Source of the DNA: a virus
IMG/VR virus record: IMGVR_UViG_3300036851_000374
Location: 1 to 40,359 of that record
Length of the DNA: 40,359 bases
Strand: one strand, 5' to 3'
A program made the translations under genes and the position numbers. Below the pieces are notes generated by a model that saw only the letters and a program-made list of their open reading frames with translations, searched no databases and was not told the origin of the DNA. Positions within the stretch are counted from its first letter, which is position 1, and the number at the start of each line of letters is the position of its first letter. Shown piece by piece: positions 36,612-40,359 of this stretch.

Positions 36612-36912
36612 GTTTCCCCTTCCTCTTTGAGGATCCGATATTCGGGATAAAAGCCATCGCGTTAAAGGCGGCACGTGCCTGCTCATAGGCCATGAGCGCT
36701 TCGTCGGTCTTACCCATTGACGGGTGAATAAGCTGCCACGGCTGCAAATCGAACACCTTGGCGATCGCGGCCAAGGTATCAAGCGTGACCGCCGCTTCCG
36801 CTCGCAAGATGCGGCCAATTGTTCCAGATCCCATTTCGGTCTTCTTGGCGAGCGTCGGCTGGCTATTAAATTCTGATCCGTTCATCAAATTCTTGACGTG
36901 CATAGCCAGCAC
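36601..36912 (-). CDS. Repressor (CI-like helix-turn-helix protein)
   Basis: From GTG 36912 (preceded by AAAGGAA) the 103-residue product has an HTH domain (about 18-60: SQPTLAKKTEMGSGTIGRIL, then LDTLAAIAKVFDLQPWQLIH) like phage repressors without a peptidase domain. An in-frame ATG at 37053 would give 150 residues, but it would place the PR-like promoter and operator inside the gene and put its start 2 bases from the divergent Cro-like start; I think this less likely. Probable ligand: the TCGCCATAAACGGC operators. Confidence 0.7.
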   Translation of the reverse strand: MLAMHVKNLMNGSEFNSQPTLAKKTEMGSGTIGRILRAEAAVTLDTLAAIAKVFDLQPWQLIHPSMGKTDEALMAYEQARAAFNAMAFIPNIGSSKRKGKRGS

Positions 36913-36969
36913 GTCTCGTTCCTTTGCTCGTGGCACTGCCCGTCTCGTAGACTTTTTTCCCACGAAATC

Positions 36970-36981
36970 AACATATATGTT
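36970..36981. promoter_or_regulatory. Perfect 12-base palindrome in the repressor promoter region
   Basis: AACATATATGTT lies about 60 bases upstream of the preferred repressor start. It is AT-rich and could be the -10 of the repressor promoter, an operator, or both. Confidence 0.5.
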
Positions 36982-37000
36982 CTGCTTGGCCAAAGGCGGC

Positions 37001-37047
37001 TTGACAGGCTCGCCATAAACGGCCAGACTGCGCACAACTAAGGTTGT
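37001..37047 (+). promoter_or_regulatory. PR-like promoter with repressor operator
   Basis: TTGACA (37001-37006), a 17-base spacer and CAGACT (37024-37029, weak -10) face the Cro-like gene. The spacer contains TCGCCATAAACGGC (37010-37023), identical to a PL-region site. A second inverted repeat ACAAC-TAAG-GTTGT (37034-37047) covers the likely start of transcription. Confidence 0.6.
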
Positions 37048-37055
37048 ATCCATTT

Positions 37056-37253
37056 ATGGATTTCCCTGTGAATCTTCACGAGTACGTGCTTGGAAAGCTA
37101 GAGGCTGCCAAGGGCGAATGGCGCACGGTGGCAGAAAGAACCGGCGTTCCCTATGACACGATTTATAAGATCGCGTCTCAGACGACTGAGAATCCTGGCA
37201 TCAAGCATATTCAAGCGCTTGCAGATTATTTTCTTGAGCGCGAGGCGGCATAG
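37056..37253 (+). CDS. Cro-like helix-turn-helix regulator
   Basis: A 65-residue protein starting MDFPVNLHEYVLGKLEAAKG; the HTH (WRTVAERTGVPYDTIYKIAS) is followed by IKHIQALADYFLEREAA. It is divergent from the repressor and first behind the PR-like promoter, the Cro position. ATG 37056 lies within the inverted repeat ATCCAT-TT-ATGGAT. TTG 37044 is in frame but has no better ribosome binding site. Confidence 0.72.
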   Translation: MDFPVNLHEYVLGKLEAAKGEWRTVAERTGVPYDTIYKIASQTTENPGIKHIQALADYFLEREAA

Positions 37254-37355
37254 AAAACCGCGCAATGAACGCAATACATCGCATGCATATGGCATTTACG
37301 GTATCCGACACGAATTCCCTCATGGTACGACCATAACCGGTGATTCGGGAACCAA

Positions 37356-37381
37356 GCAAGCACCAAGCTTGCACGCTTTTT
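37356..37381 (+). terminator. Terminator between the Cro-like and CII-like genes
   Basis: GCAAGC (37356-37361) and GCTTGC (37367-37372) form a 6-bp stem with loop ACCAA, followed 4 bases later by T5. It occupies the place of lambda tR1, so rightward transcription may need antitermination. The rest of the gap 37254-37419 shows nothing else. Confidence 0.65.
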
Positions 37382-37419
37382 AAGCAGCAAGGTGCCCAAA
37401 TTGTGAGCAGTTGGTGAAT

Positions 37420-37770
37420 ATGCCAAGTGAATTGGGATCGTTGCTTCAACGCCAGATCGGAATTGTCGGTCATCAAGCGATTGCTGATGCGCTCGGCAAG
37501 GATCGGTCCACCGTTACAAAAATGATATCCGGTGATATCCCATTCCGTCTCAACAATCCTGAGTGCATCGAGACATTTCTTCGTGCGTTGGGGTTGACCG
37601 TGGTCGTGAATGAGCCGGATGGATACCGAAGAATCAGTGAGCGTAAATATCAAGCGCTTATTACGTTCGCCGATGAGGGCATGCAAGGTCTTTTGAAATC
37701 TGAACGTCCATCGGAAGCAACGTTGCGCGAGGACACAATATCGGATGAGAGTTTGAAGGTGGTGAAGTGA
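37420..37770 (+). CDS. CII-like transcriptional activator
   Basis: A 116-residue protein (ATG 37420; GTG 37411 also possible). Residues 4-45 (LGSLLQRQIGIVGHQAIADA, then LGKDRSTVTKMISGD) follow the lambda CII family HTH. A polar C-terminal tail may control stability. In lambda-like phages CII activates the repressor-establishment and integrase promoters. Placement behind a tR1-like terminator fits. Confidence 0.7.
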   Translation: MPSELGSLLQRQIGIVGHQAIADALGKDRSTVTKMISGDIPFRLNNPECIETFLRALGLTVVVNEPDGYRRISERKYQALITFADEGMQGLLKSERPSEATLREDTISDESLKVVK

Positions 37771-37856
37771 AGACGGACAGAATTATAGCGATTACGTGCA
37801 CGACAAGAACTATCCGTGCCGAACACACAATTCTGCCGAAACAATCAGAAAAATCC

Positions 37857-37932
37857 AGCGGGGTGGCGCAGTGGTCAGCGCGCACGGCTCATAACCGTGA
37901 GGTCGCAAGTTCAAATCTTGCCCCCGCAACCA
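37857..37932 (+). tRNA. tRNA-Met (CAU) with initiator-like acceptor
   Basis: A complete 76-base tRNA with encoded CCA (37930-37932). Arms: acceptor 37857-37863 / 37922-37928; D-stem GCGC/GCGC; anticodon arm CACGG-CTCATAA-CCGTG; T-arm GCAAG-TTCAAAT-CTTGC. Pair 1-72 is A-A, unpaired as in initiator tRNAs (C-A in E. coli), and the 3' end CCCCGCAACCA equals that of E. coli tRNA-fMet. Of the three initiator G-C pairs in the anticodon stem, two (30-40 and 31-39) are present; the third is C29-G41. An initiator-like phage tRNA is therefore likely. Confidence 0.9.
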
Positions 37933-37940
37933 AGCGCGAC

Positions 37941-37999
37941 TTGGCGCGTGTCTCGCCAAGGCACGGTGGGCTGGTGGCCTCCCCCGGCAACGCCAGCCC
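37941..37999 (+). other. Two stem-loops downstream of the tRNA
   Basis: TTGGCG (37941-37946) / CGCCAA (37954-37959), and GGGCTGG (37968-37974) / CCAGCCC (37993-37999). No T-run follows, so they may be processing or stabilising structures for the tRNA precursor and not terminators. Confidence 0.5.
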
Positions 38000-38030
38000 A
38001 AGCGTGCTTATCTCAAAAAAGGAGTTTCCC

Positions 38031-38228
38031 ATGCATACCCCCTACACCGGACCCGGACGTCGGATCGGCGAAGAACGTTGGCGTGCGGCTTTCAAAGCAG
38101 TCGCTGAACGCCGCAAGCAGCAACGTAAGGAAGAGCTGGAGCACCAGATTTCCGTTCTCGGGCCGTTTTTGTGGGGCTTTATCGGCGGCGCGATTACGGT
38201 CGGCCTGGCCTATGCGTTAGCGTTCTAG
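38031..38228 (+). CDS. Small protein with C-terminal membrane helix, 65 residues
   Basis: ATG 38031 behind AAGGAG (38019-38024). A basic N-terminal half (GEERWRAAFKAVAERRKQQR) precedes a hydrophobic helix (FLWGFIGGAITVGLAYALAF). A longer in-frame reading would run backwards through the tRNA and is rejected. Unknown function. Confidence 0.6.
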   Translation: MHTPYTGPGRRIGEERWRAAFKAVAERRKQQRKEELEHQISVLGPFLWGFIGGAITVGLAYALAF

Positions 38229-38265
38229 CCGACAAACTTTAGCTCAAGCGCGGAGGAGACCGACA

Positions 38266-38538
38266 TTGAGCGCAACTGTAATTTATCTCAAGCAGAAAGT
38301 ACCGGATTCTGCGCGAATCCCTAACAGGATCGCAGAAGAACCGCGCTGGCAGGCCGCGTCCAGTCTGCCTATCGTATCCATCACTAACGTCTCCTCCTTG
38401 CCGCGTGCTCTTCCGCCACACCGGAACCACGCGGATTTTTTTGAGGGACCGGGAATCGCCTTTGCCGTAGCAAGCGCTGCTTGGATCAGCGCGTGCTTTT
38501 ATCTCGCAGTGTGGGTGTGGATTGTGACGGGGCGATGA
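38266..38538 (+). CDS. Membrane-anchored hypothetical protein, 90 residues
   Basis: TTG start 8 bases after GGAGGAG (38251-38257). Polar N-terminal two thirds, then one transmembrane helix (IAFAVASAAWISACFYLAVW). Its stop overlaps the methyltransferase start (ATGA 38535). Function unknown. Confidence 0.5.
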   Translation: MSATVIYLKQKVPDSARIPNRIAEEPRWQAASSLPIVSITNVSSLPRALPPHRNHADFFEGPGIAFAVASAAWISACFYLAVWVWIVTGR

Positions 38539-39419
38539 ACGACGTAATTCCTACGAGTGGGCACGCAGTAGCTCGGTTTGATCCGAAGCTCGCCGCTATG
38601 GCAGACGCTAAAGCTGATGCCATTATCGACTATGCCAAGCAAATAAAAGATTGGCCGCTTCTTGAACGTGCAGTCGATGAAAAGATCGAGCAACAAAGAG
38701 AATTCGTGGGATGGTGGGATGGTGCTATTACCCCAAATCGCACCCGCAAATCTGTTGTGGCGGAACGGCCACAACTAAATTGCGATAGAGCCGAAGAGCT
38801 TACCGGAATAACAAAAGAACAAGTCAGCAAGTGGCGCCGGTGGCTGAAACGAGAGACGGAATACCGCGCCGCTATTTACGGCGCAGCCTACAAAAAGGCG
38901 ATCGCGCAGGATCAGAACTACCGTGCCGAAGGCACCGGACAAAATGAATGGTACACACCAGTCAAATATATCGAAGCGGCGCGCGCTGTCATGGGCTCGA
39001 TAGATCTAGATCCAGCAAGTTGCGACGAGGCGCAAGCAATCGTCGATGCCACGGCATTCTTCAATAAAGAGACCGACGGACTTACCCGCGAGTGGCACGG
39101 TAATGTTTGGATTAACCCGCCATTCAGTCGGGATCTTATCGCTTTATTCACCAATAAATTGATTGCGGAATTTTCTGCCGGACGAGTTTCGCAGGCAATT
39201 CTACTCACACACAACAATACCGATACGGAATGGTTTCACACGCTCGCTTACATTTCGGCTGCCATTTGTTTCACTCGTGGCCGCGTACCTTTCTTCCGCG
39301 GTGATTGGGTAGCGGCACCGCCTAATGGACAGGCATTTTTTTATCTTGGCGATAATCGTGAAGAGTTTATTGGCGTCTTCTCAGCGTTAGGTCTCGTTAT
39401 GGTGCCGCGTGTTGCATAA
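38535..39419 (+). CDS. dam: Phage DNA N6-adenine methyltransferase (Dam family)
   Basis: A 294-residue protein. The C-terminal half (about 140-290) matches the phage Dam family: EWYTPVKYIEAARAVMGSID, LDPASC, WHGNVWINPPFS with the catalytic NPPF motif (about 200-203), and FFYLGDN near the end. It would methylate adenines in phage DNA, giving protection from restriction or affecting replication. The N-terminal 130 residues contain a helix-turn-helix-like LTGITKEQVSKWRRWLK segment, perhaps for targeting. ATG 38535 by ATGA overlap. Confidence 0.82.
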   Translation: MNDVIPTSGHAVARFDPKLAAMADAKADAIIDYAKQIKDWPLLERAVDEKIEQQREFVGWWDGAITPNRTRKSVVAERPQLNCDRAEELTGITKEQVSKWRRWLKRETEYRAAIYGAAYKKAIAQDQNYRAEGTGQNEWYTPVKYIEAARAVMGSIDLDPASCDEAQAIVDATAFFNKETDGLTREWHGNVWINPPFSRDLIALFTNKLIAEFSAGRVSQAILLTHNNTDTEWFHTLAYISAAICFTRGRVPFFRGDWVAAPPNGQAFFYLGDNREEFIGVFSALGLVMVPRVA

Positions 39420-39933
39420 CCCAGGTCGCTTCGCATCATGGCCACCGGCGGGCTATGACGGACATTTCGATTGGGATTTTCTGAAGCCGGCCTTTAACGG
39501 CACGAAGATCATGCCTATGGATTTTGATGGGGTAGTCGAGCGCTATGGACACGTCTTGATCTTCGAAACAAAGAACGAAGGTAAAGAAATCGATCCAGGA
39601 CAAAGGATCACGCTAACCGATCAATGGAAAAAGGGCGCGACGATTTTTGTTGTGAGCGGAAAAACACCAGAGAAGATTACTGGCATCGCGCAGTATTGGG
39701 AAAAAAAATATCAACAGGGAGTAAGTGTCGGTGATCTTCCACTAAAAGAATGTGAATCTAACGACGTCGTTTATTTCACGCGTCGTTGGTTTTGCAAAGC
39801 GTCCGGGCTTTCTATACCCACGCGAGAGCAATGGGACGCAGAGATTAAAGCAGATGCCTTGCCACCTGATCTAGCTGCGTGGGTAGCGGATTATGAAAAA
39901 GTGGAAGCGAAATATTGGGGTAAAAAATCATGA
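39409..39933 (+). CDS. Putative PD-(D/E)XK nuclease-like protein, 174 residues
   Basis: GTG start overlapping the methyltransferase by 11 bases. The block MPMDFDGVVERYGHVLIFET followed by KNEGKEI shows Asp38/Asp40, then Glu53-x-Lys55, the D...ExK pattern of restriction-like nucleases. Further strands (ATIFVVSGKTPEKITGIAQY) fit an alpha/beta core. Adjacent to the methyltransferase it could form a restriction-like pair or a Holliday-junction/anti-host nuclease. The assignment is by motif only. Confidence 0.5.
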   Translation: MLHNPGRFASWPPAGYDGHFDWDFLKPAFNGTKIMPMDFDGVVERYGHVLIFETKNEGKEIDPGQRITLTDQWKKGATIFVVSGKTPEKITGIAQYWEKKYQQGVSVGDLPLKECESNDVVYFTRRWFCKASGLSIPTREQWDAEIKADALPPDLAAWVADYEKVEAKYWGKKS

Positions 39934-40154
39934 AAAAAGACTTGAGCAACGGAAATTGGCGCTGTCCTGAAACGGAAACCGCGCCAGCAGCCGAGAAAAA
40001 GGAACGGGTAATAGGTCCGCTGACGATGGCTTTTTGCGGCGACGGCGACTTGTCGAAGTTTGAAATTGACCCAGAGAAGCTTGTCTTCTGGATGCACCCG
40101 GACCCAGCCGCCTATCTTGAGAAAATACTCAATAAAAAAAGTGACGAAGGCTAA
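39930..40154 (+). CDS. Hypothetical protein, 74 residues
   Basis: ATGA overlap with the nuclease-like gene. MKKDLSNGNWRCPETETAPA is followed by an acidic half (FEIDPEKLVFWMHPDPAAYL) ending in a Lys-rich helix. No recognised family. Last gene before the long hairpin. Confidence 0.55.
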   Translation: MKKDLSNGNWRCPETETAPAAEKKERVIGPLTMAFCGDGDLSKFEIDPEKLVFWMHPDPAAYLEKILNKKSDEG

Positions 40155-40170
40155 GCAACCCATCTCCCGC

Positions 40171-40227
40171 TTGCGCGCAGCGCTCATCATGGTGCAAGCC
40201 TTCGGCACCATGGGCGCGCTCGCGCAA
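40171..40227 (+). other. Long GC-rich hairpin before the last gene
   Basis: TTGCGCG (40171-40177) pairs with CGCGCAA (40221-40227), AGCGC with GCGCT after a bulged C, and CATGGTGC (40188-40195) with GCACCATG (40205-40212). About 20 pairs stack with a 9-base loop. No T-run follows. It could be a transcription or packaging-related element. Confidence 0.6.
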
Positions 40228-40249
40228 AACGGATGAAGCGGGGAGGGGT

Positions 40250-40359
40250 GTGAGTCAAGAGCGCGCTCTTGTCCTGACCGTTAAAGACGCATCTGACGCG
40301 CCATCGGCGTACGACATTTACGATGCGCATCCTGAATGCGGAACTCAGCAAACAGTCTA
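40250..40359 (+). CDS. Partial gene at the right end
   Basis: GTG 40250 with a strong GGGGAGGGG in front opens a frame (VSQERALVLTVKDASDAPSA...) that runs off the window. In lambda-like maps the next genes here would start the terminase/head module, so a small terminase subunit or late regulator is possible; the 36 residues are not diagnostic. The first codons contain the perfect palindrome CAAGAGCGCGCTCTTG (40256-40271). Confidence 0.5.
   Translation, partial: MSQERALVLTVKDASDAPSAYDIYDAHPECGTQQTV

Noticed and set aside
36611-36818. N-terminal extension of the 83-residue protein
   Set aside because: The extension lies antiphase inside the repressor gene and is Arg/Ser/Pro-rich without pattern.
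37810-38001. Minus-strand frame over the tRNA
   Set aside because: Antisense translation of the tRNA (GQDLNLRPHGYEPCA type), a known false protein.
37767-38228. Long + frame running through the tRNA into the 65-residue membrane protein
   Set aside because: The middle is a translation of the tRNA (SGVAQWSARTAHNREVASS type), a common artefact. Only the part from ATG 38031 has a ribosome binding site.

Overview
The window is a stretch of a temperate, lambda-like siphovirus genome, most likely infecting a beta- or gammaproteobacterium. Three things point there. The tail module keeps the lambda order (tail terminator, tail tube, G/GT chaperone with a -1 frameshift, tape measure, M, L, K, I, J). 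The integrase region carries a copy of the 3' half of a proteobacterial-type tRNA-Pro(GGG). The immunity region has divergent repressor/Cro-like genes and a CII-like activator. The presumed attP is intact, with tail/lysis genes on one side and early genes on the other, so this is the phage form and not an integrated prophage. The head and terminase module is not in the window; it would lie beyond the right end and before the left end of a circular map.

Layout. 1-12422 (+): tail morphogenesis, from a head-tail completion gene through J, a fibre-like protein and an accessory gene; nearly every gene overlaps the next by 1-4 bases. 12442-17378 (+): membrane, lysis and small accessory genes, including a GH108 endolysin, two holin candidates, lipoproteins, an HEXXH metallopeptidase-like protein, a gene broken by a frameshift, and a 360-base non-coding stretch with two tRNA-like structures. 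17386-20241 (+): a 951-residue beta-helix plus FN3 protein. 20204-35118 (-): one long leftward early operon of mostly small overlapping genes. It includes a J-domain protein, the presumed attP, a tyrosine integrase, a DUF4224 protein, a recombination cluster (YqaJ-type nuclease, a likely annealing-protein partner, and a protein with an IS110-type Transposase_20 domain) and a 455-base array of seven tandem RNA hairpins. 35177-37253: immunity region with leftward (PL-like) and rightward (PR-like) promoters that share an identical 14-base operator. 37356-40359 (+): terminator, CII-like gene, tRNA-Met(CAU) with initiator-like features, Dam-type methyltransferase, a nuclease-like gene, a long hairpin and the start of a further gene.

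How it fits together. The repressor would silence the two early promoters through the shared operator, and the CII-like protein would support lysogeny. Leftward transcription supplies recombination, integration and host-takeover functions. Rightward transcription passes the terminator to reach the tRNA, methyltransferase and presumably the head and tail genes.

The most unusual content is the hairpin array at 31323-31777, directly upstream of the Transposase_20-domain gene. Seven stem-loops with different but compensating stems share a loop motif, and all six wobble pairs are G-U only on the leftward transcript. Functions given for small genes are tentative; most are family-less by eye.
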